Shown: positions 6,924 through 13,081 of the stretch, piece after piece
Position numbering within the stretch: the first letter of the stretch is position 1
Layout: every line of letters starts with the position of its first letter
Virus record (IMG/VR): IMGVR_UViG_3300007640_000016
Location: 1-37,230 of that record
From: a virus
Reading direction: 5' to 3' (one strand)
Length of the DNA: 37,230 nucleotides
Position numbers and translations under genes: made by a program
The notes under the pieces: generated by a model
The model's database searches: none
What the model saw: the letters and a program-made list of their open reading frames with translations, nothing else
Told to the model about the DNA's origin: nothing

Positions 6924-7570
6924 TATTTGATTGGTTCCTTGACGCTCTTGTACCGCTTCATGTGGATAATATCAAATATTGTGCGCTTACTCACGCCAAA
7001 TTCAGTGGCGAGAGTTAACATACTTTGTGTGCGCCTCCTAATGCTTCGAACCTGATCGTCAGTCAGTTTTTTACCTGTTGCCCGCCGTTTTTTTGCGTTG
7101 GCCTCAGTATGCAAACCGCAAAAGCAGGACTTGTTGTTTTCGGTAATTATATTCCCGCAATTTGTCGCAAGGCATTTAACGGGTGTCAGCCTTTGATACG
7201 CAGCGCGGCCAAGTTTTGTCAGCGTATAGTCGTGTCGGTCGCCGTTGGTTACTTTGTCCACCCAGCGACGTTTAACCAGGATTGTCATGGTGCTGCTGAT
7301 ACTGGCGATTTCAGCGCCAAGGCTTTCGGCCACGTCTTTTAGGCCCGTAATTGTTCCGGCCCGATATACCACGCCAAAAACTTTCAGAGAACGTTCGCCT
7401 AAAGGTTTTCCAAATTTATTTTCGATAAACCGTGTCGGCTTTGATAACGGGTTTCGTTCGAGGTCCGTCTCAGCCTGCTTTTTCATTATTAGGCCAATTG
7501 CTGTTTCTGCGCGTTCGCCTGCAAAAATAAGGCTTCGGATTGCATTCCGGTTTTTTGCTATTTGCGTCAT
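6923..7570 (-). CDS. Winged-helix plus zinc-knuckle plus helix-turn-helix regulator
   Basis: 215 residues. Residues 55-130 look like a MarR-type winged helix (LKVFGVVYRAGTITGLKDVAES, then a wing with RHDYTLTKLGRAAYQRL). A Cys/His cluster follows (C133, C138, C149, C151, H154), probably one zinc site. Residues 168-207 form a second helix-turn-helix of the resolvase/HNH-associated type (LTDDQVRSIRRR, then TEFGVSKRTIFDIIH). It is a likely DNA-binding regulator. The overlap with the NusG-like gene (TAATG) and with the 58-residue gene upstream suggests a three-gene regulatory unit. The rightward-facing terminator at 7777-7812 means that rightward transcription would run antisense across this gene before stopping. 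Confidence 0.7.
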   Translation of the reverse strand: MTQIAKNRNAIRSLIFAGERAETAIGLIMKKQAETDLERNPLSKPTRFIENKFGKPLGERSLKVFGVVYRAGTITGLKDVAESLGAEIASISSTMTILVKRRWVDKVTNGDRHDYTLTKLGRAAYQRLTPVKCLATNCGNIITENNKSCFCGLHTEANAKKRRATGKKLTDDQVRSIRRRTQSMLTLATEFGVSKRTIFDIIHMKRYKSVKEPIK

Positions 7571-7743
7571 TCGCTTGGCTCCTTTGGTTTCAGGGCTTCT
7601 TCCAAATGATCGATAATGTCATCTTCATACATTTTGAGATTGGGTTTGGTGCGCTTGAACACATTGGGTATGGGGGTGTAGCCGTTCGCTAGGACTTGCA
7701 AACGTGTCAGGGTACGCGTACTATACTCTTGCGTTGGTTTCAT
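7567..7743 (-). CDS. Small helix-rich protein upstream of the regulator
   Basis: 58 residues, too short for a 60-residue cutoff. It starts MKPTQEYSTR after AGGAAAAG and ends LKPKEPSE; the TGA overlaps the ATG of the winged-helix gene. The sequence has a short helix (RTLTRLQVLANGYTPI), a basic middle (FKRTKPNLKMYEDD) and an acidic helix (IIDHLEEALK), which could be a small DNA- or protein-binding module. Family not recognised. Its start lies 34 bases leftward of the 7777-7812 hairpin. Confidence 0.65.
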   Translation of the reverse strand: MKPTQEYSTRTLTRLQVLANGYTPIPNVFKRTKPNLKMYEDDIIDHLEEALKPKEPSE

Positions 7744-7776
7744 GACTTACTTTTCCTGTTAGTGATGATGATGAGG

Positions 7777-7812
7777 GAAGCGACCCGGTGAAAACCGGGT
7801 CGCTTCTTTTTT
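7777..7812 (+). terminator. Strong intrinsic terminator facing right
   Basis: A perfect 13-base stem (GAAGCGACCCGGT paired with ACCGGGTCGCTTC) closes a GAAA loop and is followed by six T on the plus strand. Read leftward it has no T-tract, so it should stop rightward transcription. No rightward gene lies just before it. It would end read-through from the 4714-6200 block after antisense passage over 6325-7743, or protect the leftward operon from collisions. Confidence 0.85.
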
Positions 7813-7823
7813 GTGCTGGCCTC

Positions 7824-8189
7824 TCAGGTGTAGCGACTTGGCGGGCGCGTGTCACGCACCGTCTCTGGCGCGGACACCACAGCGTCGCCCCCAACATGCC
7901 CGTATGATGGGTCTTGCTGTGAATCCTGGACGTCCAACACCATACACGCCGTGCGTGCGTACCCCGCGATGTCGATCCAGCTGTCCAGATGATCCGGCAT
8001 TGCGGTCAGGCGCGCCATTTTTACCGCGATCATATCCAGCACATGCCGCAAGCGCGGGTCCGGGCAGCTATCCACGGCTATCTTTATGGCGGCCGCCCGC
8101 GCGAAGTCGTCGCTCGGATGGCCGTATACATCGCCGCGCTCTTGCGTGATGGTCGTCAGGGCCCTGTCGAATTGATCGGTGTTACTCAT
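7824..8189 (-). CDS. DUF6378-type phage protein
   Basis: 121 residues. The motif set matches the DUF6378 family: RGDVYGHPSDDFARAA (18-33), the MIAVKMARL helix and a DSWIDIAGYARTACMVL helix (69-85). The helical, acidic core resembles MazG-type nucleotide pyrophosphohydrolases, and a nucleotide-pool role has been suggested by that resemblance, but no activity is established. The C-terminal 35 residues are low-complexity. The start overlaps the previous gene's stop (ATGA). Confidence 0.75.
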   Translation of the reverse strand: MSNTDQFDRALTTITQERGDVYGHPSDDFARAAAIKIAVDSCPDPRLRHVLDMIAVKMARLTAMPDHLDSWIDIAGYARTACMVLDVQDSQQDPSYGHVGGDAVVSAPETVRDTRPPSRYT

Positions 8190-8440
8190 GGTGCCGCCTC
8201 TTTGTTTGTCACAGTGCTTAGGGATGCGACCAGAGCTAACAGCCCGGTAACGTGCTCATCACTGAGCATTCGCCTGTGTACCTCGTCAATGCCGGATTGC
8301 AGCCGTTCGTTCTCGGCCTGTGCCTCAAGGTGGATGTCCTCGCGGATGTAGGGAATATCACCTTGGTCATAGGTATTCATTGAGAGAATATTCCAGCCCC
8401 AACCCTCGACCATCCATATCTTTTCCGGTGTATCAGTCAT
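8186..8440 (-). CDS. Hypothetical phage protein
   Basis: 84 residues. The opening TPEKIWMVEGWGW and the later PYIREDIHLEAQAENERL segment are typical of short proteins in tailed-phage early regions, where a small domain precedes a coiled coil. The ATG overlaps the previous stop by eight bases and the stop overlaps the next start. Function unknown. Confidence 0.65.
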   Translation of the reverse strand: MTDTPEKIWMVEGWGWNILSMNTYDQGDIPYIREDIHLEAQAENERLQSGIDEVHRRMLSDEHVTGLLALVASLSTVTNKEAAP

Positions 8441-8681
8441 TTTCGCACACGGGAACCGGACGCGGCTTCGGCTTCGGCTTTGGCTGCGGCGGCAGCGATG
8501 GCCCCTTGCCGCAGTTCACAAAAAACCAGTGGCCCTTCGGTGCTGTGAAGCACGTCAATGCTGGTGGCGCTGGTTGTATCAGCACCGGGTCGTAGGTGCC
8601 GGGTGTCAGCCCTGACGACTTGGCGCTGCCAGCAACGGCCAGTACAAGCATCGCTGCGGTCGCTAAAATTTCAATTTTCAT
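8433..8681 (-). CDS. Small exported protein with Pro/Lys-rich tail
   Basis: 82 residues. Residues 1-22 form a clear signal peptide (MKIEILATAAMLVLAVAGSAKSS) with a probable cleavage site after Ala-Gly-Ser-Ala. The mature part has two Cys (44 and 57) around an aromatic KGHWFFVN, then a PKPKPKPRPVPV tail rich in Pro and Lys. No lipobox is present. GGAGG spaced seven bases before the ATG supports the start, which overlaps the upstream stop (ATGA). A secreted protein in an early operon could act on the envelope or in superinfection exclusion (inference). Family not recognised. Confidence 0.6.
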   Translation of the reverse strand: MKIEILATAAMLVLAVAGSAKSSGLTPGTYDPVLIQPAPPALTCFTAPKGHWFFVNCGKGPSLPPQPKPKPKPRPVPVCEND

Positions 8682-8908
8682 TTTGCTTCCTCCATTCGTT
8701 CTGTCTTGTTACCCCAGACACTGCCCCCGACATTTCCAAAGACACTGCCACTGACACTGCCCCGGACACTGCCCCAGACACTGCCACCGATACTGCCCTT
8801 GACGTCGCCCGTAATATTGCAGGCAACATCTTTGATTCCATTGCCATCTTTTGTGAAGGAAACGAAATCTTCCAATAACTGTTGCTGCGCTGGTGTGAAC
8901 TTTGTCAT
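8678..8908 (-). CDS. Tetrapeptide-repeat protein
   Basis: 76 residues. Residues 1-30 are a helical head (FTPAQQQLLEDFVSFTKDGNGIKDVA). From about residue 31 the sequence is a run of Gly-Ser-Val-x or Gly-Asn-Val-x units (for example GSVWGSVRGSVSGSV), probably a beta-helix or other regular beta stack, followed by a charged tail. The matching DNA is a 12-bp tandem repeat (8712-8819). AGGAG is correctly placed before the ATG at 8908. Proteins with this head and repeat are seen in other phages but have no known role to my knowledge. Repeat number could vary between relatives. Confidence 0.65.
   Translation of the reverse strand: MTKFTPAQQQLLEDFVSFTKDGNGIKDVACNITGDVKGSIGGSVWGSVRGSVSGSVFGNVGGSVWGNKTERMEEAK
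8712..8819. repeat. Nine 12-bp tandem units inside a coding region
   Basis: Nine consecutive 12-base units of the type CCNNNGACACTG (plus strand) encode the Gly-x-Val-x tetrapeptides on the minus strand. The first six are closest to consensus and the last three are diverged. The unit is a multiple of three, so expansion or contraction keeps the frame. Confidence 0.8.
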
Positions 8909-8909
8909 T

Positions 8910-9092
8910 TTATCTCTCCTTTGGTTTCAGGGCAGCGCGGCCCTTGTCTGTTATTTGGCAATCGGTTTCGCTCGTAATAAATCCGTCCTCCAACAGAAAA
9001 GATAAACACTCGCTGACCCATGCGCCCCACATTGGCCATTCCCGATCGCCAGCTACCGCTTCAAGTATTTCACGTTCGTGCGTGTTAATCAC
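8910..9092 (-). CDS. Small winged-helix-like protein
   Basis: 60 residues from a GTG at 9092 that has GGAGG seven bases upstream. An in-frame ATG at 9194 would give 94 residues but would overlap the neighbouring gene. The product has a helix ILEAVAGDREWP, a second helix WVSECLSFLLEDGFI and a TDKGRAALK end, which is the H3-wing-like pattern of small winged-helix regulators. It sits two bases after the 65-residue gene and directly before the tetrapeptide-repeat gene. Confidence 0.6.
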   Translation of the reverse strand: MINTHEREILEAVAGDREWPMWGAWVSECLSFLLEDGFITSETDCQITDKGRAALKPKER

Positions 9093-9094
9093 CC

Positions 9095-9292
9095 CTACAC
9101 CTCCGCCATATGATGTGATAACCGGATATAAGCGAACCATGCGTCCCGCATCTGTTTTGGAACACATGTCGCCCCACCATCCATTTTTGGACAATCGCAG
9201 TTATTAGCGCCGGGGTGTCGCCGCTTTCTGAAAAAAATACGAGCGTAGCAGTAGTGTGGCACCGGCAAGCCAAATATTTCCGCTTCAGTCAT
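9095..9292 (-). CDS. Small Cys-containing hypothetical protein
   Basis: 65 residues, beginning MTEAEIFGLPVPHYCYAR. It has four Cys (C15, C32, C34, C43) and several His, possibly a metal site. GAGAGGG lies before the ATG, and the first eight bases overlap the previous gene's stop. Choosing it fixes the shorter start of the following gene. Function unknown. Confidence 0.5.
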   Translation of the reverse strand: MTEAEIFGLPVPHYCYARIFFRKRRHPGANNCDCPKMDGGATCVPKQMRDAWFAYIRLSHHMAEV

Positions 9293-9485
9293 TCTTTTTT
9301 TCCCTCTCTTTAATTGCTAGTCGAAAGTCCCTCTCAGCCCACGACGCGTCACCTGGCAACTTGCGCAAATCAAGATAATAACTAAGCGGCGTAACTTGTC
9401 TTTCTTTCGCCTGTTCAGCGCCGACGCAAAGTATAACGCCCGGACGCTGGAACTTTGCTAGATGAAAAGCCTGATCTGGTGTCAT
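9285..9485 (-). CDS. Small hypothetical protein
   Basis: 66 residues, MTPDQAFHLAKFQRPGVILC at the start, with AAGGAAAC before the ATG. The C-terminal half is a charged helix rich in Glu, Arg and Lys (EREKKND end). No motif recognised. It follows the helicase-loader candidate by 13 bases and overlaps the next gene by eight. Confidence 0.55.
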   Translation of the reverse strand: MTPDQAFHLAKFQRPGVILCVGAEQAKERQVTPLSYYLDLRKLPGDASWAERDFRLAIKEREKKND

Positions 9486-9498
9486 TTTGTTTCCTTGG

Positions 9499-9936
9499 TT
9501 ATTTACTGTCCCAGAACGCTAGTGATTTTTCGCCGTGCGCCCGCAAACTTGGGATATTCAACCAGCGGCGGGCTGTTTCCAAAACTCCCTCCAGAATTAT
9601 CAATTCATCCCGAGACAGTCTATTCCGATCCCCGCGCTGATTGCCAACCGTTTGATTCGTGTTGCCAGCCAATGCGCGTATGTCGCCAGGTGTCGGCCTG
9701 CGGCGAGGTTGATTGCGCAGATATGTATCACAGGCCATAGACAGGGCGTTTTCGCTGAAACAGTTCAGAGCGTTGATCCAGTCAGTCATTGCCGCCTGAG
9801 TTACCTGAACCGGCGAGTCTGGCTGGTAATAGTGGGATAACAGTGTTTTGATCCGCCCGACTATCCATTCGCCGCTTGCTGTCCCATTCCCGCCCGACGT
9901 TGAGTAGGGCTTCAAATTCTGCGTTTTGTTTGTCAT
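9499..9936 (-). CDS. Probable helicase-loader-like replication protein
   Basis: 145 residues from the ATG at 9936. Residues 23-92 (EWIVGRIKTLLSHYY, then MTDWINALNCF, ENALSMACDTYLR, and RRRPTPGDIRALA) show the helical pattern and the closing R-P-T-P-x-D-I-R motif of phage proteins that sit next to DUF1376 genes and are thought to bring the replicative helicase to the origin. If the ATG at 9789 were used the domain would lose its first helices, so the longer form is preferred. It then overlaps the DUF1376 gene by 155 bases in another frame. Role inferred from family pattern and neighbour. Confidence 0.55.
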   Translation of the reverse strand: MTNKTQNLKPYSTSGGNGTASGEWIVGRIKTLLSHYYQPDSPVQVTQAAMTDWINALNCFSENALSMACDTYLRNQPRRRPTPGDIRALAGNTNQTVGNQRGDRNRLSRDELIILEGVLETARRWLNIPSLRAHGEKSLAFWDSK

Positions 9937-10606
9937 GGCCGTTCGTCCTTATTTTGTCTGGGAATATTCCCTGCCAACCATTCATTACCGAAGCGTCAAG
10001 AACTGCCTTCGGATCAGAATGGCTTTGAAGCTGCTTTATCATTTTCTGAACAGCCAATTTTGTTATTGGCTTTTTCATGGCAAACCTGTGTTCCACAAAG
10101 TCCTTGGCCGTCTGAGAATCTACAACTGTTGAAAGGTCGGATTCTGCCTGCGCCCTAGGGTACGAAGTACCCTTCTTTATATCTGGTTCTGGTTCTGGTT
10201 CTGGTATGGTATCTTTTCGCTCTTGCGAATTGGTAGCGTTCGCTTGGTCTAAGTCATTGTTTTTACTTGCTGACGCACGTCCACCTTTGGCACCATTTGA
10301 TCGGTTCTTGTCGATCTTTTCTTGCGTAATTTCCCAAGTTTTTTGCAACTTTTCTTGCGTGATTGCGTCATTTTCAACGCGAAACCCTGAGATAGTGGCA
10401 ATAAAACGGGCCTTGATCTTGCGCCATTTTGCATTGGTTAAGCCCAATATGCGGGCATTGTCTTTGTCGTCATCTGGCACGGAACCATTGCGCCGCCACA
10501 TTGCCGCAAGAAGCAACATATAAGCGCCATGTTCTTCTGTTGTCAGGTGCGTTGTATCCGCAAGATATGCGTCCCAATACATCGGCATCGCTGGCGCTTT
10601 GCTCAT
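9782..10606 (-). CDS. DUF1376-type replication protein
   Basis: 274 residues. Residues 6-90 match DUF1376: MPMYWDAYLADTTHL, TEEHGAYMLLLAAMWRRNG, and DDDKDNARILGLTNAKWRKI. A Lys/Gln-rich helix follows. A linker with repeated Glu-Pro pairs comes from a hexanucleotide repeat near 10184-10205. The second half resembles replication-initiator C-termini (RFAMKKPITKLAVQKMIKQL, then VMNGWQGIFP). Such proteins occur beside helicase loaders in lambdoid and other phages and probably act at replication initiation. The last 45 residues overlap the next gene and look low in pattern, so they may be under relaxed selection. Confidence 0.75.
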   Translation of the reverse strand: MSKAPAMPMYWDAYLADTTHLTTEEHGAYMLLLAAMWRRNGSVPDDDKDNARILGLTNAKWRKIKARFIATISGFRVENDAITQEKLQKTWEITQEKIDKNRSNGAKGGRASASKNNDLDQANATNSQERKDTIPEPEPEPDIKKGTSYPRAQAESDLSTVVDSQTAKDFVEHRFAMKKPITKLAVQKMIKQLQSHSDPKAVLDASVMNGWQGIFPDKIRTNGHDKQNAEFEALLNVGREWDSKRRMDSRADQNTVIPLLPARLAGSGNSGGND

Positions 10607-10977
10607 GTCTTTTTATCCATGGACCGCTTCAATAAAAACATAGAGACAGACGGATGAACATGGCCCCGCGTCCGTTGAAGGTCATCAGGCCAGTGCCCAA
10701 ATTTATCCTTGAAAGCGTAAGCCGCCCACCCCTCTTTTCGTTCCTTGTTATCGGCGATGGTTAGCAATGCAGAATAGAACTCTTGCTTACTTTCTTCCTT
10801 CGCTTTCACAGATTCAGATTGCTGTATTTCCTTTTCAACCTGCCGCGCTGATGTTGGTTCCATAGATAATATGTCCATCCTGCGCCAAGCCTGCGCGTTG
10901 TTCATACCATCAGCAATAACCGCGCCAGATTCATCCTCTATGCGCCACGTTTTGTCTGTGTTTTCTATAATGATCAT
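10603..10977 (-). CDS. Hypothetical phage protein near the replication genes
   Basis: 124 residues. A beta-rich N-terminus (MIIIENTDKTWRIEDESGAVIADG) is followed by a long Glu/Lys-rich coiled coil (residues 42-70) and an EGWAAYAFKDKFGHWPDDL segment at 82-100, a motif common in phage and plasmid proteins linked to replication or helicases. The stop overlaps the DUF1376 start (ATGA). Function not established. Confidence 0.65.
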   Translation of the reverse strand: MIIIENTDKTWRIEDESGAVIADGMNNAQAWRRMDILSMEPTSARQVEKEIQQSESVKAKEESKQEFYSALLTIADNKERKEGWAAYAFKDKFGHWPDDLQRTRGHVHPSVSMFLLKRSMDKKT

Positions 10978-11057
10978 TTTTCGCCAATCTGTGTTGGCAG
11001 GGCTTGCTTTAGAAACCGCGTTAAGGTATCAAGGCCCCGCATTCTTCGCAGGTGCAT
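10974..11057 (-). CDS. Possible 27-residue peptide
   Basis: Begins MHLRRMRGLD and ends LPTQIGEK. The ATG at 11057 has GGAGAG nine bases upstream, and the TGA overlaps the next ATG (ATGA), so initiation and coupling both look real. The product is basic and helical. It lies just after the hairpin at 11083-11115 and may be a leader peptide for the 124-residue gene. Confidence 0.45.
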   Translation of the reverse strand: MHLRRMRGLDTLTRFLKQALPTQIGEK

Positions 11058-11082
11058 CGTACAGCTCTCCGGCTGACAAATC

Positions 11083-11115
11083 AAGCCCGCTCTGAAATTT
11101 CAGGGCGGGCTTTTT
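11083..11115 (+). terminator. Strong hairpin with T-tract facing right
   Basis: AAGCCCGC pairs with GCGGGCTT around an inner CTGAAATTTCAG palindrome, with one G-T pair at the junction, and T11111-11115 follows on the plus strand. Read leftward, the tail is only TTGATTT, so it may also act weakly on leftward transcripts ending after the DUF1064 gene, whose stop touches it. It is a second rightward-facing terminator inside a leftward operon. Confidence 0.75.
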
Positions 11116-11450
11116 CACGACTCCTTTATCTCAACGCCCATCGCTGCAAGTATCGCCCTTTTGATCAGATAAACGTCAGTTGCAAACCCCTTTGCGTCCT
11201 CAACCACATCCACGCCAAGTTTGTTATCGTGATATGTAAAGTCGGCCCGGTAAAACATTTTCCGCCCGGTGGGTGTACGCAGCATATCGTCAGCACCGAA
11301 TAGTTGGATCGGCACCTGACGCTTCAAGTCTTTGATAAATCCTGCGCGTTCGAGGTTCCGCAATTCAAACCAGCGGCCCGCTTCTTTCTTGCTGTCGAAC
11401 GTCAGTCCGTCCACAGTAACCTTTTTGTTGCCATATTTGTTATATGCCAT
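11115..11450 (-). CDS. DUF1064 endonuclease-like protein (Holliday-junction resolvase type)
   Basis: 111 residues, the usual size. The pattern KYGNKK, FDSKKEAGRWFEL (Glu23), RQVPIQL, YRADFTY (Asp70) and VVEDAKG (Glu84, Lys87) is the DUF1064/phage-endonuclease-I-like nuclease signature, with all expected acidic and lysine residues present. T7 endonuclease I of the wider fold resolves branched DNA, so this protein probably trims recombination intermediates before packaging. It overlaps the PD-(D/E)XK gene upstream by 11 bases. Confidence 0.8.
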   Translation of the reverse strand: MAYNKYGNKKVTVDGLTFDSKKEAGRWFELRNLERAGFIKDLKRQVPIQLFGADDMLRTPTGRKMFYRADFTYHDNKLGVDVVEDAKGFATDVYLIKRAILAAMGVEIKES

Positions 11451-11997
11451 CAGGTGCGCCCGTCATTTCGTTAACTGTTGCTAATAGTTTCAAGTTATCA
11501 ACGCACCAATAAACCATGCCGCTAGGGCCGTGCCTGTCTGAAGTGTGGCTTTCAACTTTCTTTAGAATTTTAATATTGCGGCCAAACAACCCAGTCGGGC
11601 AGGCTCTCGGGCATTCGTCATATTTCAAATCCCGCGCATCAGGCTTGTCGCTTGGGTGATAAAACAACAGCCAAACAGGTAATTGCGTGGCGCTAGAAAC
11701 TTCTAAATATTCTTTGTAATGCCTTTTATCAATTCCAGTTGTCCAACGTTCTGAAATCCTATGCCACGAAAAACAGGTTTTGTGCTTTGCCTCAATCCAT
11801 ACTACATTACCGGCCTTGAACGCCAACAGGTCAGGCAGCACCAAGTCGCCAGACGCGGCAAACATTTGCGGGCCTTTACCAGTGTGGTGTTCTATTTGGT
11901 ATGCTGGGAATACAGAATGCCCCTTGCCCTGCAACCATTTGGAAATAATGCTTTCGCCAATCTGCCCGGTTTTTAGGTTTTGATCAAAATTACCCAT
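11440..11997 (-). CDS. PD-(D/E)XK nuclease
   Basis: 185 residues from the ATG at 11997, which overlaps the methyltransferase stop by eight bases; an upstream ATG at 12054 would add 19 residues. The nuclease core shows GQIGES with Glu15, LVLPDLLAF with Asp56, and VWIEAKHKT with Glu69 and Lys71. The later CPRACPTG and the C-terminal half are not recognised. Substrate unknown; a restriction-like or repair endonuclease acting next to the adenine methyltransferase would make a self-protecting pair, but it may equally be a recombination nuclease. Confidence 0.7.
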   Translation of the reverse strand: MGNFDQNLKTGQIGESIISKWLQGKGHSVFPAYQIEHHTGKGPQMFAASGDLVLPDLLAFKAGNVVWIEAKHKTCFSWHRISERWTTGIDKRHYKEYLEVSSATQLPVWLLFYHPSDKPDARDLKYDECPRACPTGLFGRNIKILKKVESHTSDRHGPSGMVYWCVDNLKLLATVNEMTGAPDGI

Positions 11998-13081
11998 TCC
12001 TAAGAACCACCCCGAATTGCTTAAATGCGGCTTCGAATTTATCAACATCATCACCAGCGTAGATTATGGCCTGTCCTTGCAGTGGTGCGCCAGGCTTTCC
12101 ATCGGAGTCTAAAAACTTAACTCGGCCTTTGTGAAAACAAACAGCCGAAGACACCGACAATAGTTCTTGGAACCACGCCGTTTCTGTCGCGTTGTTAACC
12201 AGTACAATGCCCGTTGAACCTGCCGTTATTGATTCCGCATACTTAGCCGCGAACTGGCCCATCAAGGGTTGTGCATATGGCGGGTTCATCCAGATACGAC
12301 ACACCGGCCAATCGCCCGCCAACCCATCATCTTCTTCTGTTAAGAAGCAATCAGCCTTCACCGTCTGGTTTGCTATTTCTGACGACGCCGGGTCTAAATC
12401 AAACCCACCAAGCACACCCCGTGCAGCTTCGATTATATTGCTCGGCGTGTACCATTCGTTGTTGCCGGTGTTGTTTTCAACATGCGGTTTTCTCGCCTTG
12501 GTTTTTTTGTCCTTGGCTTTTTTTGCTGCCGCTTTGGCTTCCTTGGCTTCGGCGTCGGCCCGCTCCCTTTCTTCGGTTGCTAATTTGGCCTTTTTCTCTG
12601 CCGCAGCCTTTGCCTTGGCATTCTCAGCGGCTTCGACTTCCGCCTTGGCTTCGGCTTCAGCGTTTGCCTTGGCCTTTGCCAGCCTGTTAGCCTCAACAGC
12701 CGCGATCCGCGCTTCTTCTGCCAGTCTGGCGTTCTCAGCGTCTTTCCATTTTGAATGCCAGCCGCGAACGGTTTTTGTGTTGGTGTTGGCTTCTTGTGTT
12801 GCTTTGAAATCAAGCGGATCATCAGCGGCCCACATAGCGGCTTCACGCTCTTTTTGTTCGGTGTCGGGCAAGTTGCCTTTCACCCATTTGCCAAACAATT
12901 CGTCGCTCCGAAATAACTTGCGCCCTTCATTCAGCGCAGCGCCGTAAATCAACCAGCCCTCAACGGCGCGGCCTTCACCGTCTGCGACAATTGACAGCCC
13001 GTGCAGCGCATCGTTTGCGATCAGTTCAAGCATTAATGCGCTATTGTGTCCAATGCTGGTTTTCGTCGCGGCTTCCATCAT
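11990..13081 (-). CDS. N6-adenine DNA methyltransferase with long Ala/Lys/Glu linker
   Basis: 363 residues. Residues 205-363 are a phage N6-adenine methyltransferase (Dam-like): WYTP at 210-213, FDLDPASS at 227-234, IWMNPPYAQPL at 263-273 with the NPPY catalytic motif, and IVLVNNATE. Residues 1-95 form a separate helical head (GWLIYGAALNEGRKLF and LFGKWVKGNLP) resembling DUF3102-like modules. Residues 115-198 are an almost pure Ala/Lys/Glu/Arg helix, a TolA-like rigid rod or basic DNA-tethering arm. The target site is not known. Methylation could protect phage DNA from restriction. AGGAGG is before the ATG at 13081. The linker is low in complexity and shadow ORFs lie opposite it. Confidence 0.85.
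   Translation of the reverse strand: MMEAATKTSIGHNSALMLELIANDALHGLSIVADGEGRAVEGWLIYGAALNEGRKLFRSDELFGKWVKGNLPDTEQKEREAAMWAADDPLDFKATQEANTNTKTVRGWHSKWKDAENARLAEEARIAAVEANRLAKAKANAEAEAKAEVEAAENAKAKAAAEKKAKLATEERERADAEAKEAKAAAKKAKDKKTKARKPHVENNTGNNEWYTPSNIIEAARGVLGGFDLDPASSEIANQTVKADCFLTEEDDGLAGDWPVCRIWMNPPYAQPLMGQFAAKYAESITAGSTGIVLVNNATETAWFQELLSVSSAVCFHKGRVKFLDSDGKPGAPLQGQAIIYAGDDVDKFEAAFKQFGVVLRNG

Noticed and set aside
8910-9194. Long form (94 residues) of the winged-helix-like protein
   Set aside because: It would overlap the 65-residue gene by 100 bases, whereas a GTG at 9092 has a strong GGAGG site.
10184-10205. GGTTCT hexamer repeat as a regulatory or CRISPR-like element
   Set aside because: It is coding (Glu-Pro linker) and too short; no CRISPR spacing exists anywhere in the window.
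12192-12947. 251-residue plus-strand ORF with hydrophobic Ala/Ser repeats
   Set aside because: It is the mirror of the Ala/Lys/Glu linker of the methyltransferase gene and has no own start site.
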